From contig CM040102.1 of assembly GCA_022496805.1 (NCBI GenBank), forward strand, positions 6,187,001 through 6,251,000: DNA of 64,000 nt, in the 5' to 3' direction. Below the pieces are notes generated by a model that was not told where the DNA came from, searched no databases, and worked only from the letters and a program-made list of their open reading frames with translations. Source of the DNA: Pohlia nutans. Lineage: Eukaryota; Streptophyta; Bryopsida; Bryales; Mniaceae. Of this stretch, positions 44,424-54,239 are shown one piece after another. How positions within the stretch are numbered: position 1 is the first letter of the stretch; each line of letters starts with the position of its first letter. The position numbers and the translations under genes are program-made.

Positions 44424-46364
44424 ATGAAGAAGAAGACGACGTGGGCGGCGTCGGTGGTGAAGAAACAGCTGCAGACATGCTGCAAGCATCAGGCGTTCTC
44501 GCTGGAGACAACGGGAGACGATTGCAACACGTCGCAGGGGTTCGGATCGCCGTCACGAGTGATCCAGATCTCCTCGCCCATCCGGGAGCTCCCACCATCA
44601 TCGTTGGACAACAACAATAGTAATCATCCCGTGCTGCAACGCCGCAAGTCCTTCAACGTGTTGCACGGGCGCAGCTTGCTCACGGGCACCCCGGAGCCGC
44701 TGACGCCGTTCCGGAAATCGGTGGAATCCGCCATCCCGCTGTGCCGATCGTCGTCGACCACGTTCAACAAGTCCTCGCAGCGCCTGAAATCCTCCCCGGA
44801 GGAGCCCCTGCCCGCGCCTCCGAGGAAAGCGGTGCTGCACAAATCCGGCCCGTTGCCCGTTCTGCAGCAGCTGCTGCGCGGCACTGGCGGTCTCGTCGCG
44901 TCGCCTCTGCATACCGTGAAGAAACAGCTCTCGGGTCCGCTTCCCGGTGGACGCCCACTATCCGGGAACCCGTCTCCGTTACCCCGGATTTCGAAGGTGA
45001 AATTCTCGCCACTAGCTCCACCCACGTCGACGACGCAGATTGTCACGGAGTGCTTCCAAGAGCCTCCTCCTGCTTCGTCGTCGTCACCGGAGTTTGCTCC
45101 TCACGAAACTGTAGCCAATCTCAGGTTAGTCATTTCCCCAATCGAGCCTGAAAGTGTAGCCAAGCTCCGGACTCTTCCCAACGTACATGTGTCCCATCAA
45201 TACCATGATCATTCTCCCTATGAATTCGACTTTATCCCCATCTACTGAATTCGGAAATGCAATTACTTCCTATGTTGTGAGAATCAGAAGTGATGGATTG
45301 ATCTTGGGTGACCCTGCAGAGGTGGAGATGATGATGAGGTGCAATGCGGGGTGCGGGAAGAAGAGAAGGACGTGAAGGTTGCCGCGGCGGTGAAGATTCA
45401 AGCGGCGTACCGGGGGCATCAAGCGCGGCGCAAGCTGCGACGAAGGAGCGTGAGTAGTTCAGTGTCGGCGCCGTCGATCAGTACGCAGGAATCGAGGACG
45501 GATCCACAGAAGCAGAGACGGACCCCCGTGGCGCGAGTGATTCACAAGGGATGGAATGGGAGCATTCGGTCGGCGCAGGATCACCAGGCGCTGCTGCGCA
45601 GCCGGCAGGAGGCGGCGTTGAAGCGCGAGCGCGCGATGGAGTACGCGCTCTCCAGGCAGCGGTGGCGATCGGGGAAAGCTGGGGCTGCTGCCAAAGCAGC
45701 TGGGTGGATGATCACGGACGACCGCGTGCCGGACAAGCCCGGGTGGGTGCGCAACTGGCTGGAGCGCGCCACGCGCATGAGCAACCAAAACTCGCAACAG
45801 AACAACAGAGTGTTCAACGAGATCAATATTCCGCAGCCGGAGAGCGAGAGCTTGTCCATGAAGAGCACGGTGGGCATGTGCACCACGGACATCGGCAGCG
45901 TGCCCGAGGTTCAGAACCTCGGCTGGCCGCTCTCGCTCCGCCAGCAACACGCGGCGGGCTTGCTGCAGCAAAACCAAACAATCCCTGAGCCTCCAGCGCC
46001 CACGCCACCTCAAAATTTCCACTGCAACGAATTCTCGACCTCCTCGGGCGACAGTAGCGAGCAATCGCGCCATCCCCACGTCCACTACCGCGGCCACAGC
46101 GACGATCGCGAGAGCGTGGGCAGCTGTGAAGGTCCCGTTTCCGTGTTGACAAAAGCGCCATCTCCTGTCGTTTTCACGGTTCATAATGGCAACAACAAAC
46201 CGCGCCTCCAGCAACAAAAAGCTACGAATTCAAACTCCTTGAAAGAAGCGGCCAAGCTGCGGGAGAATCAGCTTCATCCGCAATCGCAGGTGTCGGTAGC
46301 CCTTTCCGATGGGAACTCCGCTGATACCACCATGGCATCCATCCAGCGTCCTCTTTGGCGTTGA
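44424..46364 (+). CDS. IQD-family-like calmodulin-binding scaffold protein (2 exons)
   Basis: Exons 44424-45124 and 45320-46364 join in phase 2 (codon AG|A) to give 581 residues. The N-terminus MKKKTTWAASVVKKQL resembles the IQD start (MGKK..WF..VKK). A Pro/Ser-rich basic region follows. At the start of exon 2 an acidic lead-in precedes one IQ motif, VKIQAAYRGHQARRKLRR. Then come the IQD-typical RQEAALKRERAMEYALSRQ and PDKPGWVRNWLERATRM. IQD proteins bind calmodulin and tie it to microtubules, membranes and the nucleus in plants. The second and third IQ repeats of the standard IQ67 domain are not visible, and no C-terminal DUF4005 motif is recognised, so it is a divergent member. The ATG chosen starts the conserved basic N-terminus. 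Confidence 0.82.
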
Positions 46365-47000
46365 TCTCTGCCACTCTTGGCTGTTTCTACGATTCTTACA
46401 ATGCCTTTGCCAAGTGATCGAGATCATGATCATCGTCGTCTACTGCCAATTGTCTTCTCGCTGAAATAGATGATCAAACTGAGAGTTGTAACCTATGGAT
46501 CATCGGGAAGAACTGTGAATCATGTTCCGAAAACGCAACTGGACCGAAAGCAGCTGCCATTAGGGTCTTTTGGTTGTTATTTCACAGCAGCTGCAACTGC
46601 TATATCGATCTTGGATTTCGGAGTAGCCAATATTAGGTGCCGCTTTTTAGGGTTTCAATCGACGGTTGGTTGGTTGTTAGATTTCGTGCACTTGAATTAG
46701 AAAGGATTTGTACATTAGAAAAGAACTATTCTTAGCAGCTCATGAATTAGCTGAAGATCATTATTATTTGGCTGCGATTGCAGACCATCGTCTTCTTCCC
46801 GTGGAGTACGTGTCGGTATTTTTCTGTTGTGATGATGCTTGGAATGTTACACGCATTGAGATTCCTTGTCACCCTATCCCTTTCCTTCTTTCATGTGTCG
46901 GTGGTTTCGGTATTGGGTTGCAACGTTTGATCAGTGGACTCTTGGAGCACTATCGCAGGGTTTTGCGATGCTTATGTATTAGGGTTTAAGAGTTGGCAGG
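46365..47000. other. Intergenic region between IQD-like and methyltransferase-like genes
   Basis: About 0.64 kb that should hold the 3' UTR of the first gene and the promoter of the second. Short frames at 46470-46700 and 46708-46989 lack domains. Confidence 0.5.
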
Positions 47001-50000
47001 ATGGAACCACCCCAGTTGCCGTCGTTTTACGAGCTCTTGCATCGGTTCTCGCTCTTCGATTCTTCCGCATCCTCTAGGTGCGATGTTCAGGTCTCGCATC
47101 GTTTCATTCTCTCGACTCGTTGGCTCTAGTTTTGTTTCTTTTTTTCCTTGTGCGTCAATGAGTGTGACGAGTTTAGGGTTTTGTGGGGTTGGGTAGATTG
47201 GATCAAACGGGTCCGTGTTCTGCAGCTGCGAGGGCTGCGTGCGATGGCGTGACTTTGTGGAAGGCCGTGACCCATGCGACGCCCACGTCCAGTACGAAGT
47301 GTTCACTCGGGAGCACATCACCGGGCTGGCATGTTACTTGCGGTATGTTTGCCAGTTGACCTGTTTCGTTCTTGCAGAGATTGCCCTTTCTTTTTTAATA
47401 CGTTAGGTTTCTGTTGCAAGCCTTCTGAAAACAATAGATTTATGTTGTGTTGCGAGACTTCTGAAAACGATAAATATCGATTGTGAAGTTTGTGAAAACA
47501 ATAGACTCCTGTTGCGAGACTTTTGGAAACAATAGATTGCTGTTGCGAGACTTTTTGAAAACGATAGATTTCTGTTGTGAGGCTTTTGAGAACAGTAGAT
47601 TTCTATTTTGCAAGACTTTGAGAACAATAGATTTCTGTTGCGAGACTGTTGCAAGACTTTTGAAAACAATAGATTTATGTTGTGTTGTGAGACTTCTGAA
47701 AATGATAAATTTCTGTTGTGAAGTTTGTGAAAACAATAGATTTCTATTGCAAGGTTTTTGGAAGCAATAGATTTCTGTTGCAAGACTTTTTGAAAACGAT
47801 AGATTTCTGTTGTGAGGCTTTTGAGAACAATAGATTTTCATTTTGCAAGACTTTGAAAACAATAGATTTCTGTTGCGAGACTGTTGCGAGACTTTTGAAA
47901 ACTGGATATTGTAAGTTTTTTGAGCTTGTTGCTGTGGCAGGGCTAGAGCAGCTGAGTACAACCTCTCCGTCATGGAGGTTCTCGAGGTACGTTGCTGCGT
48001 GAGAAATGTGATGCAACAACCCATTCCTCAAGCTTGAAAATATCATTATCTTCAATTTGGTGGGGGGCCACAGATTTCTTTCTGTTTTGGGTCCCATGCA
48101 ATTTTGAGACCCAGAATATGTTTGTAAGGGGGGGACTCTGCTACACAGTTCGGATGTATTGGAGTCCTGTAACAACTGCGAGGCTCTCACCAAATTTGCC
48201 TTCCACAAGCAAAGTGAAACCGCAGAATTCTACTATTGCTCTTTAAGGAAACAAGGGCCAGGTCCTTGCTTGAAAACTCCCTGCAAAAGCTCGTTGCAAC
48301 AAAAACTTGCACTCTACATCCCGAGCTCTAACCCCCTCTATCGAATAGGGAGTCATAGTTGATTTAACCCCTAAAGGACCAAGAAGCCCAAATTGGGCCT
48401 CATGTTTTTTTTAGCATTTTTGAGTAGGTTTTATGTATACTTTCTTTAATTCAAATTGGTTTGTTTTTTCACCAACATATGCACTGTTCTTCACTGATTC
48501 TAGTGATATAAAATTAAGTCTCATCTGAATTCTATTTTTCACAATATGATCAATTGAATTTGTCATTTTTAAACCATGAAGCCTTGGTCCTTTAGGGGTT
48601 AAGCAAACTCATTGAATTTCGAACTTCAGCCCTATTCTCTTGCACTGCATCCCTATTCATTTGACACAAAAATTGTAGAGTGAGGTGACAAACTTCTCCT
48701 TGTGAACATCATCATCTCCCATTGCATGATGGATTGGTTTTCAATGAGATCTTTGAAAATGACAAGTTTACTGGAATTCAACAAGTTTTACTGGAAAATC
48801 AACAGTGACCGCTTGCTAATATATTATGAATCTGGTTTGTGCGTGGTGTGGCCAGGTGGGAGCGGGCAGCGGTCGCCTGTCCCAACATCTCAACAGATCC
48901 CTGTGTCGACTTCTTAATGAGAATCAGGTCAGATTTTCAATACGGAAAGAAAATTTTCAATACGATTCACGTGGCTTAATTATGCAGAATTAGGGTTTGG
49001 GGTTACTCGGAGGAATTTTTCGTAATCCAGGTCTTGGAGGAATTTTTTCATAATCAAATTTTCTTAAAGGATTGCCCTGCACGATCGTCTTTTTTAATCC
49101 TCTTGAGCCTTGTGATGATTTGTATTTTGCTATCCAGGATCTTAAATTCTTGAAGTAAGAGCCACTCTGGCGATTCATTCTCGAAGTTAGAGTTTCATTC
49201 TTAATGTTAGTGTCATTCATTATTCTTTTAACAATCACTAACAAACAAGAAAGGTGTTGTTTTCGACACACTTTTCGACATTGTTTTCGACGCTTTAACC
49301 CCTAAAGGACCATAAGACCACCAGGTGGCTCCTGTTTTTTTCAGTAATCTTGAGTAGGTTTTATGTAGATTTTTTTTTGTTATTTCTTTTTAAAAAATTA
49401 TTCAACAAAAATTCCAGTGATATAAAATTTGGTCCCATTAAAATTATAATTTTCACAATATGATCATTTAAACTTGTCATTTTAAAACCATGAATCCTTG
49501 GTCCTTTAGGGGTTAAAGTATCGAAAACAAGAGCCTATTTTGGTAGTGCATCCGTGTGGTAGTTTTATTTTCTCCCCCTCTATGGCTGGCATGTGTACGT
49601 ATGTTTTTCCTTCAGTTCATTCCTATTTTGGACCCACAGTAATTTGGCATTGAAAATCTTGAAATTGTATCAACTAAAGAGCGTTTAAGTTGGTCAGACC
49701 GTTCTATGACTACAAAAGAGTACCTAGTAAGTAGTCACAAGTTTTATTGATATACTCCATTTCCAAGGTGGTGATTGATTTTGCAGGGTCCTGTAGTGAG
49801 GGTGATTGCGACTGACAGTGGAGCACGTGGTCTCAATGGACCTGCAGTCAAGGAGGAAGATGCAATTCATGCAATAACTTCAAGAAAACCACATATTATT
49901 ATCTCATCATGGATGGTGTGGCGATGACCTAGCTTGCTCTTCTCTTCCATATAAGCTACCCTTTATATGTTTCCAAGTTTTTGTTTTGAGTATAAAATCA

Positions 50001-52881
50001 TTTGATGTAAGGAGAGTGAATCAGTGTTTTTTTTAGGGTGGTGTTTTTATTTTTTGTTTTTTAATTTATTTTTAGGGTAGTTAAGCTCCTTTACCTCGTC
50101 ATACGTGCATCACTCTTCGTACGTGCATCAGGAATTTAGGACTTCATTGATTTTTAACAATTTCCATGCAAAGTCCGATATTTCATGAGTTTGTGCATTT
50201 TTCGCACAAATTATGCTCGGATTTTGTGCTAATTTTGCACTCAATCCGCACGATTTCTACATTCACTCTTTTTGTTATCTAGTAATGTGCAGAATTTGTA
50301 AGGAATGAGCTCGAAATTTGTGCAGAATCTGTGCAAAAAATATACAAACCCATGAAATATTGGATGTCGCATGAAAATCGTTAAAAATCTGCCGGGTCCT
50401 AAATTCCTGATGGTGGTACTTTAAGGATGATCTTAATGAAAACCTGGTTGTAATTGTATCCTAATTTTTTTTTCCATGTTGTAAATGCCAGCCAAGAGGC
50501 ATCGATTGGACAGCACACATGAGAGCTGAACAATCTGTCCGTGAGTACATTCTTATTGGAGAAACAGTAAGTACCTCTTCTTGGTGATCTACTCGCTCTT
50601 CAAATTTTTCTTTCTTTGGAAGACCTTTCATCTTACAAAGTTTTTAACCCCTATTAGGCCTCATGTTTTTTTTTGCAATTTTCAGTAGGTCATATAGGCA
50701 CTTGGTTTTGTTCAAATTTATGGGCTCTAGACTGAAGGGGGAGGAGGCTTTTGCATTGACAAAAAGCTACATCTCTGGGGCCACTGTGCAAAAATATTGG
50801 AAATGAGGTGGATTAAGCCTGCAAGGGAATTCGAGCCCTTTGTGGTCACATAATTTTTTTTGTATTTTTAATTTTTGTATTCTCATGATGCCATGTTGTA
50901 TTTGAGTACACATACTCTCCATAGTATACAACATATATGAATATATGAAGGTACATGAATACAGTGCCCACGAATAAGGGTTAAAATATAAGGCCTCAAT
51001 AATTCTTTTCACCTAATTGTTTCAATTCATTTTAATTTTTGTAGAAGAAATATAGGAACAGAAAATATGCACAAAGAGAATGTTCCAAAAAGACTCTAAA
51101 ATACTAAAATATTTATATTGTGTAGTGAATATTTTTAAAATATGCATATTACTTGATACCTCTTCCAAAGTTACCAAATTAATGCACATCTTTGAGAGAA
51201 ATGCGGTACAATGTCCTCCCTAAGTTACATCTAAAGTGAATGTGAGAAGTTTGAGTGGATTGCTATTTAAAAAGAGAACTAGTGCTACACAACTACATCT
51301 ACGGTAAATGTAAATGTGGGGAAGTTTGAGTAGGTTGCTACTCAAAAAGTAAACCAATGCTACAGGGATGGAAGTTTGTTTGTTTATTGTCTCTGGTCCA
51401 CCAGGGAAGAGACTACAGAAACACTTTGTTTTCAAGGAGTTACATGGTTGAACAATACAAACAAGGTATAAAGGTAAATTTAGGGTATATACTAAGGCCA
51501 TAACATTGAGTAGCCTTTGTGACTATTGCCTCCCTCCAACAGAATGATGTGGAATATCCCACATCATTTCATCCCTCCAACGAAATGATGTGGGATATTC
51601 CACATCACATCAGTAGCTAAGTGGTATTAAGCAAGAGCAATTAACCATGGTGAATAGTAATTGAGACCACTCATCAGTCAATCACAATTCAATAGTGTTT
51701 TGTAATTGTTTATTTGATTCAATAGTTCATTCGATTAGAAATCACCGGTCACTCCATATTTAAAGGTGGATGAAACTAAAAGGCAGTCTCTTCTTGTTAT
51801 GCAGAGACTACGCAACTAGCCGCTTGTTTTTTGACCAACACATACAATATTCTTCACTAATAGAATATAAAACGCAGCTCCATTTGAATTCTAATTCTGA
51901 ATTCGTGATTTTAACCCCTTAAGGACCAAGAAGCCCATATTGGGGCATTATGTTTCTTTTAGTGGTTTTGAATAGGTCCTATGAGGACTTCTTTTTGTTC
52001 AAATTTCTTTATTTTTTTGATCAACAAATGCAATGTTCTTCACTAATTCTGGTGAAATAAAATTTGGTCTCATCCAAATTGTATTTTTCACAATGTGATC
52101 AATTAAATTTGACAATTCAAAATCATGAATCCTTGGTCCTTTAGGGGTTAAAACCGTAAAGCCTCGGGTTAACCCCTAAACTTCTGAATGTGCCTTTGCG
52201 ACCAGTAAAATACGGTGTATTTTGGTTGTATTTGGAATGGATCCACACCTTTAATGAGTTTGAGTTCAAAAGAGAAGTTGGAATTTAGATCAATGCGGTT
52301 CTAGTGGGTTTTTGAGATCTTAATTTAGAGTTTCTTGTTGGTAGCAAATCCCAATCATACGACAGCGTATATACTATCCCCATGGGACATTCAGGGGTTA
52401 AGAAAGGTGACTAACAGGTGCTTTCTGTCTGGTTGTACAGGACAATGGAATATGTGGGTGTCCATGGCAAACATGGGGCTGCTCCTCGGCATGGGACTGG
52501 AGTAGTGATAGTGATGACAGTGATGCAGAGAACATCAATCTACCGACAGCAAGAAGCTGTGAGTCTACCGACAAGGTCCTTGAGAGCAGAGTAACCGAGT
52601 TTCAGAGAGATGGAGTAATACCGACTGACAATGATCACTCAGAAGAAGTAGACACTAGCTTGGTGAATAATAATGCTGAGAATGAAAGCTTGATGAGAGC
52701 TGTGAGTGAAGGAAAGCAAGGCTGTAGAAGAGGGAGGCCGCAGTACGAGAGAGATGGATGGGAAAGAGTGGAACTGGAGAGTCTGAGTAGAGTGCAATTG
52801 TGCCGAACGGACGAGCGGTGGTCTACTAGTCGCCATTCCCACACCGTTTCTTTCAGAAAGAAACCCAGGCTGGAAAACTGA
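47001..52881 (+). CDS. SAM-dependent methyltransferase-like protein (7 exons)
   Basis: Exons 47001-47077, 47226-47342, 47941-47986, 48856-48927, 49787-49915, 50492-50566 and 52441-52881 join in frame to 318 residues. The core has class I methyltransferase motif I, MEVLEVGAGSGRLSQHL, split by intron 3 just before VGAG. Then come VRVIATDSGARGL (acidic-loop position) and HIIISSWMPRGIDWTAHMR, VREYILIGET and GICGCPWQTWG. This series matches a plant-conserved methyltransferase-like family of unknown substrate. The N-terminal part has C-x2-C and WRDFVEGRDPC. The C-terminal 140 residues begin with an Asp/Ser-rich acidic stretch and end LSRVQLCRTDERW and HTVSFRKKPRLEN. The ATG is the first in exon 1. 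Introns 3-6 carry several MITEs, yet the frame is intact. Cytosolic or nuclear location is likely, as no signal peptide is seen. Confidence 0.82.
47405..47905. repeat. Minisatellite in intron 2 of the methyltransferase-like gene
   Basis: About 15 imperfect copies of a unit of roughly 33 bp, GAAAACAATAGATTTCTG followed by TTGCGAGACTTTT. A larger block of about 240 bp is itself repeated (47465-47660 against 47710-47890). Many open frames on both strands here are repeat by-products. Confidence 0.9.
48364..48602. mobile_element. TTAA-flanked (piggyBac-like) MITE in intron 3, 239 bp
   Basis: Left end TTAACCCCTAAAGGACCAAG; right end CTTGGTCCTTTAGGGGTTAA: a perfect 20 bp inverted repeat. Relatives at 49295-49516 and 51911-52151 share 'TTCACAATATGATCA' and 'AAACCATGAA'. 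Confidence 0.93.
49295..49516. mobile_element. TTAA-flanked MITE in intron 4, 222 bp
   Basis: Left end TTAACCCCTAAAGGACCATA; right end CTTGGTCCTTTAGGGGTTAA. Same subfamily as 48364-48602. Confidence 0.92.
50126..50412. mobile_element. 287 bp element with CATCAGGAATTT ends in intron 5
   Basis: Perfect 17 bp ends CATCAGGAATTTAGGAC/GTCCTAAATTCCTGATG, flanked by GTG on each side. Smaller relative of the 1.7 kb element at 26231-27942. It has internal 'TGCGCA/TGTGCA' subrepeats. Confidence 0.85.
51381..51830 (+). repeat. Short interspersed repeat, copy 3, split by another insertion
   Basis: The first part (to about 51502) and last part (from about 51801, 'GCAGAGACTACGCAACTAGCC') match copies 1 and 2. 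Between them lies about 300 bp that begins CATAACATTGAGTAGCC and ends GTTATG, like the element at 15939-16288. It also has an internal palindrome with 'GATGTGGGATATTCCACATC'. Confidence 0.6.
51911..52151. mobile_element. TTAA-flanked MITE in intron 6, 241 bp
   Basis: Left end TTAACCCCTTAAGGACCAAG; right end CTTGGTCCTTTAGGGGTTAA. Same subfamily as the copies in introns 3 and 4. Confidence 0.92.
52169..52401. mobile_element. TTAA-flanked MITE in intron 6, 233 bp
   Basis: Left end TTAACCCCTAAACTTCTG; right end GGGACATTCAGGGGTTAA. Inverted relative of 35942-36174 and 41655-41887. It ends 39 bp before the acceptor of exon 7. Confidence 0.85.
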
Positions 52882-53360
52882 CCATTTTCTGGAAAATTCT
52901 AAGTGTTTGAGCCGGAAAATAACTTGAATTCTGAAATTTATCTGTTTTTTTTTTTCACATTGGTAGTTGATTTCTCAAATGCTACACCAAAATGGCTATT
53001 TAGTATGGTGTGATAATTGGTCTACATGTGTTGTTTCTTTCAGAGAGAAACCGAGGCTGACTACAAGGAGGATCTTGTTCATTGTCGCTTTTCACTCTAC
53101 GCGCTTGTCCTTCGTGACGAATCGCACTCACCAAATCCAACCAAAAAATTGGTGAGTGCTAAGTGGCGCCATTTGACTGACAGAAGGAGTGAAAGCAACG
53201 CCTTCTCCTTGTAGTGATTTCATCAAGTATTTGAACTGGAAAATGACTTGAATTATGAAATTTATCTTTCTCACATTGGCAGTTGATTTCTCAAATGCTA
53301 CACCAAAATGCTACACCAAAATGGCTATTTGGTATGGTGTGTTAATTGGCCTACATGTAA
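52849..53360. repeat. Tandem duplication at the 3' end of the methyltransferase-like gene
   Basis: 'TTTCTTTCAGA.AGAAACC.AGGCTG' at 52849 recurs at 53032. The following 'CTTGAATT.TGAAATTTATCT' and 'TTGATTTCTCAAATGCTACACCAAAATGG' also recur (52923-53020 and 53249-53330). The second copy keeps an extra stretch of about 140 bp (53060-53200), coding-like in two frames, that the first lacks. Whether the second copy is transcribed as a 3' UTR or alternative last exon is not clear. Confidence 0.7.
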
Positions 53361-53445
53361 ATTTGCATGTTTCCATCTAGCAACAACACCACCGTGAATA
53401 ATATAACTACAAAATGTGTTGTCAAATAGTATAACTACACATTAA

Positions 53446-53553
53446 CACCAGTAGAAAAGGTGGTATTGTCGAGGGAGTTGCTTAGGCATGTGGTGCCCAA
53501 TTCCACGCATGCATAGCGATTTTCCCTGGGGAGCGCCACCTTTTCTACTAGTG
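53446..53553. mobile_element. 108 bp mini-CACTA element
   Basis: Left end CACCAGTAGAAAAGGTGG; right end CCACCTTTTCTACTAGTG; flanked by TAA on both sides (53443-53445 and 53554-53556). Confidence 0.85.
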
Positions 53554-53556
53554 TAA

Positions 53557-54239
53557 GGAAGGTAGTTTGTTTTGTGTTGTTTTAATTTTTTTAATGTTAT
53601 GTGGAGATCTCCTAAATGATGAAGTTGATGGTCGTGTTTTTGATATTGTTGGAAAGCTCTTGACAAGGAGGGGTTCATCGAAGTCTTTTTGTAACTTTTG
53701 GACCTACGGTGTGAAAGTTATGGATTTTTAATTGACTTTTGTCAACAGAAATTGAATTAGTTATGGATAAACTTGACATAAACCGATTTTTTTTTGTTTC
53801 AAAGGAAATCACAATATCTTATTTTGAAAATCCATACTATACAAATGAAAGTGAACCAGCACAAAAACCAACAAAAATTTTGGATGCATGAAAAATGTCC
53901 ACCACTACTTATGTGGACGCAAGGGTTAATGTAGCCCATTGCAGAAATAAAAGAGCCCATTGCAACTTGATGTAGAGAGAGAGCCAGAAAAGATGTACAC
54001 AACACTGTCTTAAAGATGTGAAAAATACATTAGAAAGGTCCCATTGACTCTAATCTTCCCATATCCGGTAAACCATAATCATTATGTGAAGTACCGTTGA
54101 AAACGAAGTAATAGATATCTGCTTAATCAGGAACCAAACCATTTTTTAGCTATGATCGTAAATACAAGCGTCAAATTCTTTAAAATCCTATACCATACAA
54201 TTTTGAACATTGAAAGCAGAGACATGGAGAGGTTCTCAA
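53557..54239. other. Intergenic region between convergent genes
   Basis: It contains a truncated inverted relative (about 53760-53930) of the element at 39576-40124, ending GCAAGGGTTAA. No gene seen. The methyltransferase-like and saposin-like genes face each other across it. Confidence 0.45.

Noticed and set aside
45459..46217. Reverse-strand frame of 252 codons over the IQD-like gene
   Set aside because: Shadow of the GC-rich second exon; the forward strand carries IQ and IQD motifs.
46470..46989. Two small frames between the IQD-like and methyltransferase-like genes
   Set aside because: No domain, no splice partners; more likely UTR.
47440..48208. Frames of 95-194 codons on both strands in intron 2
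   Set aside because: By-products of the 33 bp minisatellite.
48145..48362. Possible extra exon with a C-x2-C motif (SCNNCEALTKFAF) in intron 3 of the methyltransferase-like gene
   Set aside because: Exons 3 and 4 join perfectly in phase 0 to make EVGAGSGR, so an exon here would break motif I. No clear splice pair was found.
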